From positions 1 through 48,765 of the forward strand of contig JAMFSU010000061.1 of the NCBI GenBank assembly GCA_026225475.1: DNA of 48,765 bases, given 5' to 3'. Both the position numbers and the translations under genes were made by a program. How positions within the stretch are numbered: position 1 is the first letter of the stretch; each line of letters opens with the position of its first letter. This document shows, piece by piece, positions 8,717 through 16,688 of the stretch. The notes beneath the pieces were generated by a model. It made no database searches and was not told the origin of the DNA. It was given only the letters and a program-made list of their open reading frames with translations. The DNA is from Duganella sp. GTDB lineage: Bacteria; Pseudomonadota; Gammaproteobacteria; Burkholderiales; Burkholderiaceae_D.

Positions 8717-9892
8717 TTACTTCGAAGCCAGCGTCTGCGCAAACTGCAATAAGTTCGTCGTCAAGTCGCCGTTTGCCAACATCTGCTGCTGCCATGGTAG
8801 TGACAAGCTGGCAATCTGCGGCAGTTCGGCGGCCACTGCCTGCCATAAGGCGGGCCAGTCGTTATCCTTGGTGGCATCGTTCCAGGCCAACGCCAGTGCG
8901 GCCAACGCCGTACTGCTGGCACCATGTATCTGCAGGAAAGCGCGCAACTTGACGTGGTGCAAGTTTTCATCCTGCGGATAGATATTCCAGATGAACGGCC
9001 GGCCAGCCCATTGCGCGCGGACGAACGAATCTTCACCGCGCACGAAATTGAAGTCGCAGGTCCATAGCAGGCGGTCGTAATCGGGTTGCGGTACGAAGGG
9101 CAGCACCCGCACGGTCAGCGCGCCCTGGCTGGCGCTGGCGCCGGCCCGCGTCGCTTGGCCGAGGAAAGCTTCGACGGCAGCACCGCCGACGCCTTCCGGT
9201 ACCAGGCAGGTGATGGGCTGCGCACGCTCTTGCCATGCGGCGAATAATGCCGCCACCGGCGCTTGCGGATAGCAAAAAAGTGATACTTTGCAGGCCGCGA
9301 TTTCTGCCGTGCTCAGGCCAAAACCGCGCAGGAATTCCTGTTGCGCCTGCGGGTCGTTTTGGAATTGCTGGCGTTGCGCGAGCAGCCCGGCCTCGGCCAG
9401 CAAACCGCCAGTACGGGCATTGAAGCCGGGAAAGAAAAAATGTTTGGTCAGCGGCAACGAGGGATGCGGCGACGGCAGCGTATGGCAGCCTTCGACCCAG
9501 CTTTCTGCCGTCAATCCTTCCAGATTGAGCCACACCGGTCGCGGTACGCATTGCGCCATGGCGGCAATGTAGCCGGGCGGGATGTTGCAGCCGAAGAATT
9601 CGATGACAGTGTCGGCCACCTCGCCGGTCGTGAAGACGCCGTCCTGATCTTGCCAATGGCGCACCGTGACATCCGCGACCACCTGCCGCGCCGCTGCGAT
9701 GTCGACTGCCGGGCAGAGACGGCGGAAGCTGTGTAAGTCATCGACCCACAGCGTGACGGCGATGCCGTGTTCTTGTTGCAATTGGCGCGCCAGCCGCCAG
9801 CAGATGCCGATATCGCCGAAGTTATCGACGACTTTGCAAAACAGTGCCAGCGAGCGTGGCTGCGCCGCAGAAGAGTATGTTGGTGCTTGCAT
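8717..9892 (-). CDS. earP: EF-P arginine rhamnosyltransferase EarP
   Basis: A 391-residue inverting glycosyltransferase that moves L-rhamnose from dTDP-rhamnose to Arg32 of EF-P. The family signature VVDNFGDIGICWRLARQL lies near residues 21-38, with the two conserved aspartates at 23 and 27. The later nucleotide-sugar-binding region includes VRGEDSFVRAQWAGRPFIWNIYPQ (split here as VRGEDSFVRAQW and GRPFIWNIYPQ), typical of EarP. Its protein substrate gene efp follows on the same strand. The dTDP-rhamnose genes (rmlABCD) are not in the window. Confidence 0.95.
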   Translation of the reverse strand: MQAPTYSSAAQPRSLALFCKVVDNFGDIGICWRLARQLQQEHGIAVTLWVDDLHSFRRLCPAVDIAAARQVVADVTVRHWQDQDGVFTTGEVADTVIEFFGCNIPPGYIAAMAQCVPRPVWLNLEGLTAESWVEGCHTLPSPHPSLPLTKHFFFPGFNARTGGLLAEAGLLAQRQQFQNDPQAQQEFLRGFGLSTAEIAACKVSLFCYPQAPVAALFAAWQERAQPITCLVPEGVGGAAVEAFLGQATRAGASASQGALTVRVLPFVPQPDYDRLLWTCDFNFVRGEDSFVRAQWAGRPFIWNIYPQDENLHHVKLRAFLQIHGASSTALAALALAWNDATKDNDWPALWQAVAAELPQIASLSLPWQQQMLANGDLTTNLLQFAQTLASK

Positions 9893-9986
9893 GGAGAGAA
9901 AACGGTCAGGCCGGGTTTGATGCCCGCGTCACCGGGTGGCTAACGCGTCGCCACGCATGATACAAGAAAGCGGTGCAACTCGGGCA

Positions 9987-10015
9987 TTGACAGCGCCTTA
10001 CATCATCCATATAGT
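9987..10015 (+). promoter_or_regulatory. sigma-70 promoter of the MarR-GNAT gene
   Basis: TTGACA at 9987-9992 is a perfect -35 box, then 17 bases, then TATAGT at 10010-10015 (5 of 6 to the -10 consensus). Transcription would begin near 10022, about 27 bases before the ATG at 10049. A short repeat GTTG-N7-CAAC (10014-10028) overlaps the -10 and start region and could be an autoregulatory site; the arms are too short to be sure. Confidence 0.65.
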
Positions 10016-10048
10016 TGCTCGATACAACCAATTAAATAAGGCGTCATC

Positions 10049-11020
10049 ATGATCAGCCACACGGACGACAGCAACCTCAATGCGGCCTTGATTGACCCGA
10101 TACGGGCGGCATCGCGCGGCATGGTGCGCGAGTTGGGCTTCATGCAGGCGACGCTGGCGGCGACTGATTACCCGCCCTCGGCGGTGCATGCCTTGCTCGA
10201 AATCGAGGCCCGCCAACGCATGACGGCGGCGCAATTGACCGAATTCCTTGGCCTGGAAAAATCCACAGTCAGCCGTATGCTGCGCAAGCTCACCGATGCT
10301 GATGAACTGCGCGAACGGCCCTGTACCAATGATGGCCGTGTCAAATGGCTGGCGCTAACCGCGCGCGGCAAGCGCAGCGTTGCTGCCATCCATGCCTATG
10401 CGCGCAGCCGCGTGCACAATGCGCTGGCACAGCTCACACCAGCCCAGCAGCAAACTGCCGCGCAGGGTTTGACGACCTATGCCGCGGCCTTGCAGGCCGA
10501 TCGGCAGGGGCAGTCGCTCGCCGTGCCGGCCGTCGAGATCGTGTTTGGTTACCTGCCAGGTGCGATTGGCCGGGTGGTGCAGTTGCATGCCGAGTTCTAT
10601 AGCCGCAGTGTTGGCTTCGGCAGCTATTTCGAGAGCAAGGTGGCGGCCGGTCTGGCCGAATTCATGCCACGTCTGTCCCAGCCCTGCAATGGCTTGTGGC
10701 TTGCCATGCAGGAAGGGCGCATCGTCGGTTCGATTGCGATTGATGGCAACGATCTGGGCGAGCAACGCGCGCATCTGCGTTGGTTCATCGTCGATGACAG
10801 CGTGCGCGGCAGCGGTGCAGGGCGGCGTTTGCTGGCGGCCGCCATGCAATTTTGCGCGGATCAACAGTTCAACTCAATACAGCTTTGGACCTTCCAGGGC
10901 TTGGATGCGGCGCGCCGCTTGTACGAAGCGCAGGGGTTTGTCCTCGCTGAGCAATGGACTGGCAGTCAATGGGGCAAGCCGATGGTGGAGCAGCGTTTCG
11001 AGCGCAGGCTGGCGGAATAG
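10049..11020 (+). CDS. MarR regulator fused to GNAT acetyltransferase
   Basis: A 323-residue two-domain protein. Residues about 1-145 form a MarR winged helix domain (MTAAQLTEFLGLEKSTVSRM is the recognition region, followed by a wing). Residues about 160-320 form a GNAT domain with the acetyl-CoA loop VRGSGAGRRLLAAA and the usual C-terminal LYEAQGF motif. Such fusions are a known bacterial architecture whose acetylated substrate is usually unknown. It probably both binds DNA and acetylates a small molecule. It stands alone behind a strong promoter; ohrR follows after 77 bases but has its own operator. Confidence 0.85.
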   Translation: MISHTDDSNLNAALIDPIRAASRGMVRELGFMQATLAATDYPPSAVHALLEIEARQRMTAAQLTEFLGLEKSTVSRMLRKLTDADELRERPCTNDGRVKWLALTARGKRSVAAIHAYARSRVHNALAQLTPAQQQTAAQGLTTYAAALQADRQGQSLAVPAVEIVFGYLPGAIGRVVQLHAEFYSRSVGFGSYFESKVAAGLAEFMPRLSQPCNGLWLAMQEGRIVGSIAIDGNDLGEQRAHLRWFIVDDSVRGSGAGRRLLAAAMQFCADQQFNSIQLWTFQGLDAARRLYEAQGFVLAEQWTGSQWGKPMVEQRFERRLAE

Positions 11021-11064
11021 TGCACGATGTTGTATTAATTTTATATATTTGCAGAATTAATTTG

Positions 11065-11078
11065 AATTGTTTGCAATT
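11065..11078. promoter_or_regulatory. candidate OhrR operator upstream of ohrR
   Basis: AATTG-TTTG-CAATT is an inverted repeat in an AT-rich gap, 20 bases before the ohrR start at 11098. Nearly the same element occurs before ohr at 11672-11685. The shared motif suggests OhrR binds both. Confidence 0.6.
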
Positions 11079-11097
11079 TAATTTTTGACGATGTAAT

Positions 11098-11583
11098 ATG
11101 CATCTCATGGCAAACGCAACGACATCGAAGGCAGCAGTAACGATTGATCAGGCATTGATGCTTGAAAATCAATTGTGCTTCGCCATGTACTCGGCGTCGC
11201 TGGCCATGACCAAGGTCTACAAGAAGATGTTGAAGTCGCTCGACATTACCTATCCGCAATATCTGGTGATGTTGGTCTTGTGGGAGCGTGATGAAGTCAT
11301 GGTGTCGGACTTGGGCAATAAATTGTTCCTCGATTCTGGCACGCTGACGCCCTTGCTCAAACGCATGGAAGCCATGCAGTTGCTGCACCGTACCCGTGAC
11401 GTCGCCGATGAGCGCCGTGTGCTGGTCCGATTGAGCGAAGATGGCCGGGCCTTGCGGCTGCGTGCAATGGCCGTGCCGGAGAAGTTAATGTGTTCGTTGC
11501 CGCCTCTTGAGCAAGTCGTGCAGTTGCGCGAACAGTTGAAGTCTTTGCGCAAGGGATTGCTGGAAGAATCCGAGGCTACTTGA
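11098..11583 (+). CDS. ohrR: organic hydroperoxide sensor/repressor OhrR (MarR family)
   Basis: A 161-residue MarR-family repressor. The peroxide-sensing cysteine is Cys27 in LENQLCFAMYSAS, and a second cysteine is Cys132; their spacing of 105 residues equals that of the two-cysteine Xanthomonas OhrR (Cys22/Cys127). This predicts intersubunit disulfide formation on oxidation by organic peroxides, releasing DNA. The wing region DERRVLVRL is clear. An ATG three codons downstream (11107) is an alternative start; neither has a strong ribosome site. Its target ohr lies 181 bases downstream. Confidence 0.92.
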   Translation: MHLMANATTSKAAVTIDQALMLENQLCFAMYSASLAMTKVYKKMLKSLDITYPQYLVMLVLWERDEVMVSDLGNKLFLDSGTLTPLLKRMEAMQLLHRTRDVADERRVLVRLSEDGRALRLRAMAVPEKLMCSLPPLEQVVQLREQLKSLRKGLLEESEAT

Positions 11584-11671
11584 TTGTGGATGTGGAACCA
11601 ATCGAAATGACTAGAATCGTATGTCACTTTAGTGCGGGTAATAGTAGAATATTTTTAAAGCAGGTTGATTA

Positions 11672-11685
11672 AGTTGTTAGCAATT
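11672..11685. promoter_or_regulatory. candidate OhrR operator upstream of ohr
   Basis: AGTTG-TTAG-CAATT matches the element before ohrR (AATTG-TTTG-CAATT) at 12 of 14 positions, including the CAATT right arm. It lies 80 bases before the ohr start in the AT-rich gap after ohrR, where an ohr promoter would be expected. Confidence 0.55.
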
Positions 11686-11764
11686 TTATAGTTCAAAATT
11701 TAATTGATGTGTTTCCAGGTCAACTTGGCCGCACATCGCTACCCCTCCCTCGAAAGGAAACAAA

Positions 11765-12190
11765 ATGAAAATCGAAAAAGCACTCTATCAAGCCAAGGCA
11801 ACTGCAACCGGCGGCCGTGAAGGTACTGCCAAGTCGTCTGACGGCATCCTCGACGTCAAGCTGACCACACCGAAGGAATTGGGCGGCGCTGGCGGAGTTG
11901 GTACCAACCCTGAGCAATTGTTTGCTGCCGGTTATTCGGCTTGTTTCATTGGCGCGTTGAAGTTTGTCGGCGGCCAGGAAAAAATCGCTATTCCAGCAGA
12001 TACCAGCATCACCGGTACCGTCGGCATTGGTCAAATCCCTGGCGGCTTCGGTATTGAAGTGGCGCTGGAAATTTCCTTGCCAGGTATTGACCGTGAGGTC
12101 GCACAATCGCTGGTCGACAAGGCGCATCAAGTTTGCCCTTACTCGAACGCGACACGCGGCAACATCAATGTCACACTGACCTTGGTGTAA
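11765..12190 (+). CDS. ohr: organic hydroperoxide resistance protein Ohr
   Basis: A 141-residue OsmC/Ohr-family thiol peroxidase that reduces organic and fatty-acid hydroperoxides with lipoylated proteins as electron donors. The active-site cysteines are Cys60 in [10 protein letters not shown] and Cys124 in [11 protein letters not shown]; the conserved Arg18 and Glu50 that orient the peroxidatic cysteine are present. GGRE near the N-terminus and the YSNAT motif separate it from OsmC. A GAAAGGAA ribosome site precedes the start. It is the expected target of the preceding OhrR. Confidence 0.97.
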   Translation: MKIEKALYQAKATATGGREGTAKSSDGILDVKLTTPKELGGAGGVGTNPEQLFAAGYSACFIGALKFVGGQEKIAIPADTSITGTVGIGQIPGGFGIEVALEISLPGIDREVAQSLVDKAHQVCPYSNATRGNINVTLTLV

Positions 12191-12242
12191 GCCGCAGCCG
12201 CCACGCGACGCCGTGCTGCACGCGTGGCAGCAGCAAGAAAAA

Positions 12243-12277
12243 ACGCCCCGCCGAATCATCGGCGGGGCGTTTTTTTG
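12243..12277. terminator. strong bidirectional terminator between ohr and the cyd operon
   Basis: A perfect 12-bp stem (ACGCCCCGCCGA, loop ATCA, TCGGCGGGGCGT) is followed by a T run on the plus strand and preceded by an A run, giving a T run on the minus strand. It sits between the convergent ohr gene and the end of the cyd operon and can serve both. Confidence 0.92.
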
Positions 12278-12314
12278 TCTGACAAGATTGTTGGAAACCT
12301 TCCGCCTGCATTGT

Positions 12315-12452
12315 TTAATGCAGCAGTTGGACCATGGTTGTGACGGCCGCCGCCTGTGCAGGCGCTGCCAGCAGCAGGGCCAGCACACCGACGGCCAGGG
12401 TTGCCACGGCGGCAATCTGGTGCCACGTGCGCCACATGATGGGCCGCTTCAT
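12315..12452 (-). CDS. 45-residue membrane protein at the end of the cyd operon
   Basis: A tiny frame starting MKRPIMWRTW, with one hydrophobic segment (about residues 13-35) and a short tail. Its ATG overlaps the TGA of cydX (ATGA), so translation is probably coupled to the cyd operon. It is not YbgE-like in length and I do not recognise the family. The alanine-rich end of the hydrophobic stretch (APAQAAA) could also make it a cleaved signal peptide with almost no mature part. It may be an accessory subunit or assembly peptide of cytochrome bd. Confidence 0.55.
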   Translation of the reverse strand: MKRPIMWRTWHQIAAVATLAVGVLALLLAAPAQAAAVTTMVQLLH

Positions 12453-12616
12453 TGCTTCCTGCGCGCCTGTTCGTTGGCGCTGGCGCTGACAAAGCGCTCC
12501 TTGGTTTCGTCTTCCTTGCGGCGGCCGAAGGCATAATTGGCCTCCAGCCACATGACATTGATGATGCCGAACGCCAGCGCCAGGCCGATGCCGAGTATCC
12601 AAGCGAAATACCACAT
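12449..12616 (-). CDS. cydX: cytochrome bd oxidase small subunit CydX
   Basis: A 55-residue single-helix subunit. The start MWYFAWILGIGLALAFGIIN and the following MWLE are the CydX (YbgT) signature; the charged tail GRRKEDETKERF is cytoplasmic. It stabilises the haem site of the CydAB oxidase. It begins 17 bases after the cydB stop with AAGGAG upstream. Confidence 0.95.
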   Translation of the reverse strand: MWYFAWILGIGLALAFGIINVMWLEANYAFGRRKEDETKERFVSASANEQARRKQ

Positions 12617-12633
12617 AAAGTTCTCCTTCTTGC

Positions 12634-13776
12634 TTAGTAAGCAGTGTGTTCGTTATCAGCAATATGCTGCAGCGTGACCTTGCCGCGCACCACGCGATAA
12701 ACCCAGGCTGTGTAGAGCAGAATCAGCGGCAGGAACACCAGCACCAGCCAGAACATGATGCCCAGCGTTTTGTGACTCGATACGGCATCCCAGATGGTCA
12801 GGCTGCTGCGCGGGTCAAGCGACGACGGCATGATGAATGGGAACAGCGAGATTGCCGCCGTGAGGATGATGCCGGCTACGGCAAAGCCGCTGCTGACAAA
12901 GGCCAGCTTGGCTTTGCGCCAGACGCTCAAGAGCACAGTCAAGACCAGCGCGGCGATGCCGAGAGCAGGGATGAGCTTGGTCAGTGGCCAGCGGGCGTAG
13001 TTGTCCATCCAGGCACCGCTGGCAATGGTCACGGTTTTGGCCAGTGGCATGAAGGCGCTGTTGGCATCCGGCATGGCCGTGATGCGATAGCCGTCGATGC
13101 CGAGCGCGATCCAGACACCGCCGATGACAAACAGCACCAGCGCAGCCAGTGCGGCGACGATGGCAATGGCGCGTGCCCGTTGTTCGATCGCACCTTCGGT
13201 TTTCACTTGCAGGAAAGTTGCGCCATGGGTGAGCAACATGGCCACACTGAGCAGACCGGCCAGCAAGCCAAACGGATTGAGCAAGGCGAAGAAGCTGCCG
13301 GTATATTCCACCCGCATGGTGTCGTCGTAGTGGAACGGCACGCCCAGCAACAGGTTGCCGAATGCCACGCCACAGATCAATGGTGGCACGATGCCGCCGA
13401 TAAACAGACCCCAGTCCCAGGCATTGCGCCAGCGCATATCGGCCACTTTGTTGCGAAAATCGAAGCCGACCGGGCGTAAGAACAGCGAAAACAGCAACAC
13501 CATCAGGGCAATGTAAAAGCCCGAAAAGGCGGTCGCGTAGACCAGCGGCCAGGCCGCGAAGGTGGCACCACCGGCGGTGACTAGCCAGGTCTGGTTGCCT
13601 TCCCAGGTAGCGCCGATGGAATTGATCAGCACGCGGCGCTCACCATCGGTCTTGCCGACGAAGGGCAGCATCATGCCGACCCCGAAGTCAAAGCCGTCAG
13701 TCAGGGCAAAGCCGATGATGAGCACGCCGACGAAGGCCCACCAGATAACTTTCAGTGTTTCGTAATCGAAGATCAT
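12634..13776 (-). CDS. cydB: cytochrome bd ubiquinol oxidase subunit II
   Basis: A 380-residue polytopic membrane protein of the normal CydB length. The N-terminal motif [20 protein letters not shown] and the loop [20 protein letters not shown] are conserved. It pairs with CydA in the inner membrane to form the high-affinity oxygen-reducing quinol oxidase. The start at 13776 gives the family N-terminus [13 protein letters not shown]; the frame runs farther upstream into cydA without support. It follows cydA after 10 bases. Confidence 0.96.
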   Translation of the reverse strand: MIFDYETLKVIWWAFVGVLIIGFALTDGFDFGVGMMLPFVGKTDGERRVLINSIGATWEGNQTWLVTAGGATFAAWPLVYATAFSGFYIALMVLLFSLFLRPVGFDFRNKVADMRWRNAWDWGLFIGGIVPPLICGVAFGNLLLGVPFHYDDTMRVEYTGSFFALLNPFGLLAGLLSVAMLLTHGATFLQVKTEGAIEQRARAIAIVAALAALVLFVIGGVWIALGIDGYRITAMPDANSAFMPLAKTVTIASGAWMDNYARWPLTKLIPALGIAALVLTVLLSVWRKAKLAFVSSGFAVAGIILTAAISLFPFIMPSSLDPRSSLTIWDAVSSHKTLGIMFWLVLVFLPLILLYTAWVYRVVRGKVTLQHIADNEHTAY

Positions 13777-13786
13777 GATGTGGTCC

Positions 13787-15397
13787 TTAGCTGGCAGGGT
13801 GAGGAATCGGTGGCAGGGCACGCGATGTCGGCGGCTTGTTTTGTTCTTCCAGTTCCCAGTGGTAGTTGCCGGTATGCAGACTGCTTGGGCCACGCCGTGC
13901 GTACTTGATCATCAGAATCATCTCGACCACCAGCAGGAAGGTATAGAACAGGATGAAGCCGGCCAGACTGAAATAGAGGCTGCCAGGTTGCAAGGTCGAG
14001 GCTGACAGATGGGTTGGCAAAATACCGGCGATGGTCCATGGCTGGCGGCCATATTCGGCAACTACCCAACCGAGTTCGGCAGCGATCCATGGCAATGGAA
14101 TGCTGAACAGGGCCAGACGCAGCAGCCAGCGTTGCGGCGCTAATTGTTTGCGTACCAGGAAGTAGAACGATGCCGAGAAGATGAACAGGAACAGGAAGCC
14201 GAGGAACACCATGCCGCGGAATGACCAGAACAGCGGCGCGACCTTGGGAATGGTGTCGTCGACGGCCTTGGCGATCTGCTCCGGCGTGGCATCGACCACG
14301 TTCGGGGTGTACTTCTTGAGCAACAATCCATAACCCAGGTCTTGCTTGAGCTTGTCGAACTCGGCGCGCGTGGCAGGCGACTTGTCACCGGACTTCAGGC
14401 GGGTTAGCACTGCATAGGCAATCATGCCGTTGCGGATGCGGACTTCGTGTTCTTTCTTCAGATCCTTGATGCCAATGATCTGGGTATCGACCGAGCGTGT
14501 GCCGATCAGGCCCAGGACATAGGGTATCTTCACGGCGTAATCCGTATGCTGGGTCTTGTCATTGGGAAGGCCGAACACGGTAATGCCTGCCGGTGCCGGC
14601 TGGGTTTCCCACTCGGCTTCGATGGCAGCCAGCTTGACCTTGTTGACTTCACCGGCGGTATAGCCCGATTCATCGCCGAGCACAATCACCGACAATGTTG
14701 CGGCCAGACCGAAGCCGGCGGCAATCGCGAACGAACGCAAGGCGAACGCGGTATCGCGCGCTTTGAGTAGGTAGTAGGCCGAAATGCCCAGCACAAACAT
14801 GGCGGCCGTGACGTAACCGGCCGCCACGGTATGTACAAACTTGACCTGTGCCACTGGATTGAAGATCACATCGCTCATGCTGACCAGTTCCATGCGCATG
14901 GTTTCGAAGTTGAATTCGGCACCGACCGGATTGTTCATCCAGCCGTTGGCGATCAAAATCCACAGCGCCGACAAACTGGAGCCGAGCGCCACCAGGAAGG
15001 TCACCATCAAATGCTGTACCCGCGACAGACGATCCCAGCCGAGGAAGAACAGACCGACGAAAGTCGATTCCAGGAAGAATGCTGCCATGCCTTCAATGGC
15101 CAGCGGTGTGCCGAAGATATCGCCGACATAGTGCGAGTAATACGACCAATTGGTGCCGAACTGAAACTCCAGCGTCAGGCCGGTGGCCACGCCCATGGCG
15201 AAATTGATGCCGAACAGTTTGCCCCAGAAGCGGGTCATGTCTTTATAAATGGTACTGCCGGTCATGACATAGACGGCCTCCATGATGACCAGAATCCAGG
15301 ATAAGCCTAGGGTGAGCGGGACGAACAGAAAGTGGTACAACGCCGTCACGGCAAATTGCAGCCGAGACAGATTGACGACTTCGTCAATGGGAAGCAT
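13787..15397 (-). CDS. cydA: cytochrome bd ubiquinol oxidase subunit I
   Basis: A 536-residue haem-carrying subunit with about nine helices. His22 in ALYHFLFVP matches the axial haem ligand near the N-terminus, [11 protein letters not shown] holds the second conserved histidine, and [11 protein letters not shown] the methionine ligand region. A long Q-loop (roughly residues 235-385) points to the E. coli-like long form. It oxidises ubiquinol and reduces oxygen to water at low oxygen without pumping protons. The start at 15397 overlaps the end of cydP by 14 bases. Confidence 0.96.
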   Translation of the reverse strand: MLPIDEVVNLSRLQFAVTALYHFLFVPLTLGLSWILVIMEAVYVMTGSTIYKDMTRFWGKLFGINFAMGVATGLTLEFQFGTNWSYYSHYVGDIFGTPLAIEGMAAFFLESTFVGLFFLGWDRLSRVQHLMVTFLVALGSSLSALWILIANGWMNNPVGAEFNFETMRMELVSMSDVIFNPVAQVKFVHTVAAGYVTAAMFVLGISAYYLLKARDTAFALRSFAIAAGFGLAATLSVIVLGDESGYTAGEVNKVKLAAIEAEWETQPAPAGITVFGLPNDKTQHTDYAVKIPYVLGLIGTRSVDTQIIGIKDLKKEHEVRIRNGMIAYAVLTRLKSGDKSPATRAEFDKLKQDLGYGLLLKKYTPNVVDATPEQIAKAVDDTIPKVAPLFWSFRGMVFLGFLFLFIFSASFYFLVRKQLAPQRWLLRLALFSIPLPWIAAELGWVVAEYGRQPWTIAGILPTHLSASTLQPGSLYFSLAGFILFYTFLLVVEMILMIKYARRGPSSLHTGNYHWELEEQNKPPTSRALPPIPHPAS

Positions 15398-15728
15398 GGG
15401 TAACCTCGGTAGTGGTAGGGAAAGTAATGGGGGGAACGGACGAAACAGAAGGGGCGGATGCTGCTGGCGCGTCGCCAGCGACAGTGCTGGGCGAGGCGCT
15501 AAAGGCCGGGGCCGGGACGGACGAGGCCAGTAAATGTTGCTCCACCTGGGCAGTGGGCATACGCATGTGTTTGGCTTGCGGGTCAGCAAAACAGGTTTTG
15601 GCCAATACCGTCAATAGCGTGATCTTGATCACCAGCAGCAGCGTGATTTCAACACCGAGCGGTAATTGCGTCAGGCGCGGTAGGCGCGACAATCGGTGGG
15701 CACGGAACAGCCAGGACGGTAATGACAT
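15384..15728 (-). CDS. cydP: cytochrome oxidase putative small subunit CydP
   Basis: A 114-residue protein with a single membrane helix (LPLGVEITLLLVIKITLLTV, residues about 22-41), then the short CydP-like KHMRMP segment and a low-complexity Ala/Ser/Pro tail. CydP proteins occur directly before cydA in beta- and gammaproteobacteria; their role is not settled. It starts 2 bases after the stop of the GbsR-like regulator, so both are in the cyd operon. The long tail is poorly conserved-looking. Confidence 0.75.
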   Translation of the reverse strand: MSLPSWLFRAHRLSRLPRLTQLPLGVEITLLLVIKITLLTVLAKTCFADPQAKHMRMPTAQVEQHLLASSVPAPAFSASPSTVAGDAPAASAPSVSSVPPITFPTTTEVTHASH

Positions 15729-15730
15729 GA

Positions 15731-16396
15731 TTATTCCTCGTCGCTCGGATTGGCGACGGCAGACTGCTTGGTTTTTTTCGTAACAGCAGCAGAGGTTTTG
15801 GTGGATTTTTTCTCGCTGCTGGCGTTTTTATCGGCGTTCTTGTTGCCGCCAAAGCTGAATTTATCTTTGACTTCCAGCAATTTTTTGATGGTTGATCCCA
15901 TTTTCATCAACGACGCCAGCGTTTCGGGTGACAGGCGCTGGACATCGTCGAACCAGGAGCTGGACAGCTCGATCAGGTCGTACATTTCGCGCATGCGTTG
16001 CTGGGCGTGCTTGTCGTCGGCGCTGGCGGGGTTTTCCAGCAAGGCGTCGCGCAGCATCGACAGCGTTGGCTCGATTTCACGGCGGCGGCGCTCTTCCAGC
16101 AAGGCTTTGAAGATGTCCCAGATATCCTTGGGCGGTTCGAAGTATTCACGGCGGTCACCGGGCAGATGCAGCAGCTTGACCAGTCGCCAGGATTGCAATT
16201 CTTTCAAGCCCATGCTGACATTGGAGCGCGAAAAGCCGAGATGTTCGGCGATCTCGTCGGCATTGAGCGGGTGGGCCTGCACATACAGCAGTGCATAAAT
16301 TTGTCCCACAGTGCGGTTGATGCCCCAACGGCTGCCCATTTCCCCAAAATGGAGGATGAAGCGTTGCATCAGCGGGCTAAGCGGAGTCGATTCCAT
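15731..16396 (-). CDS. GbsR/MarR-type regulator, first gene of the cyd operon
   Basis: A 221-residue winged helix protein of the GbsR class. GINRTVGQIYALLYVQAHPLNA and DEIAEHLGFSRSNVSMGLKE (about residues 24-65) are the dimer and DNA-recognition elements. After residue 180 there is an unusual tail rich in Lys, Ser and Asn with no fold evident. The start at 16396 is preceded by AAGGAAA; the longer frame upstream is not supported. It overlaps functionally with cydP (2-base gap). A perfect palindrome 24 bases before its start suggests autoregulation and thereby control of cydPABX. Confidence 0.85.
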   Translation of the reverse strand: MESTPLSPLMQRFILHFGEMGSRWGINRTVGQIYALLYVQAHPLNADEIAEHLGFSRSNVSMGLKELQSWRLVKLLHLPGDRREYFEPPKDIWDIFKALLEERRRREIEPTLSMLRDALLENPASADDKHAQQRMREMYDLIELSSSWFDDVQRLSPETLASLMKMGSTIKKLLEVKDKFSFGGNKNADKNASSEKKSTKTSAAVTKKTKQSAVANPSDEE

Positions 16397-16419
16397 ATGA
16401 TTTCCTTGGATGTTTGAAT

Positions 16420-16437
16420 TTTCAGTAATTACTGAAA
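16420..16437. promoter_or_regulatory. perfect 18-bp palindrome, probable GbsR-type operator
   Basis: TTTCAGTAATTACTGAAA is a perfect inverted repeat in the leader of the regulator-cyd operon. A related element, TTTCAGAAA, lies at 16447-16455. TTTCAG/CTGAAA half-sites of this kind fit a MarR/GbsR-type dimer. The nearby GbsR-like protein is the natural candidate. Confidence 0.7.
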
Positions 16438-16505
16438 CATATGATATTTCAGAAATCGAACATCCGCTCAACATTATTCAGTTTGGTAGGTTCTTGTCTG
16501 GCAAC

Positions 16506-16511
16506 ACTATG
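16506..16511 (-). promoter_or_regulatory. candidate -10 box of the cyd operon
   Basis: CATAGT on the minus strand (4 of 6 to TATAAT). With a start at 16499, the FNR-type site at 16534-16547 is centred exactly 41.5 bases upstream, the standard place for FNR activation. The box is weak on its own; the geometry is the argument. Confidence 0.45.
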
Positions 16512-16533
16512 CTTGGCCCCGGCAGCGCCCGCT

Positions 16534-16547
16534 TTGATACGGATCAA
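16534..16547. promoter_or_regulatory. FNR/ANR binding site upstream of the cyd operon
   Basis: TTGATACGGATCAA is a perfect match to TTGAT-N4-ATCAA, and the flanks extend the symmetry (TTTGAT...ATCAAA). It predicts induction of the bd oxidase operon at low oxygen by an FNR/ANR homologue. It also lies 142 bases before the plus-strand TPR gene, so a role there cannot be excluded. Confidence 0.8.
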
Positions 16548-16688
16548 AAATTCGTCGTTTCGGTAGGTTTTCTTGATGGTTGCCAGCGTGGTTTGGCACT
16601 GGGCCAGATCGAGATACGAGAATCGGTGCTGTTTTTCACCGCAGTAACAGCCTCTGCATTGCAGCAAAGCCCGTGTTAACATCCGCGC

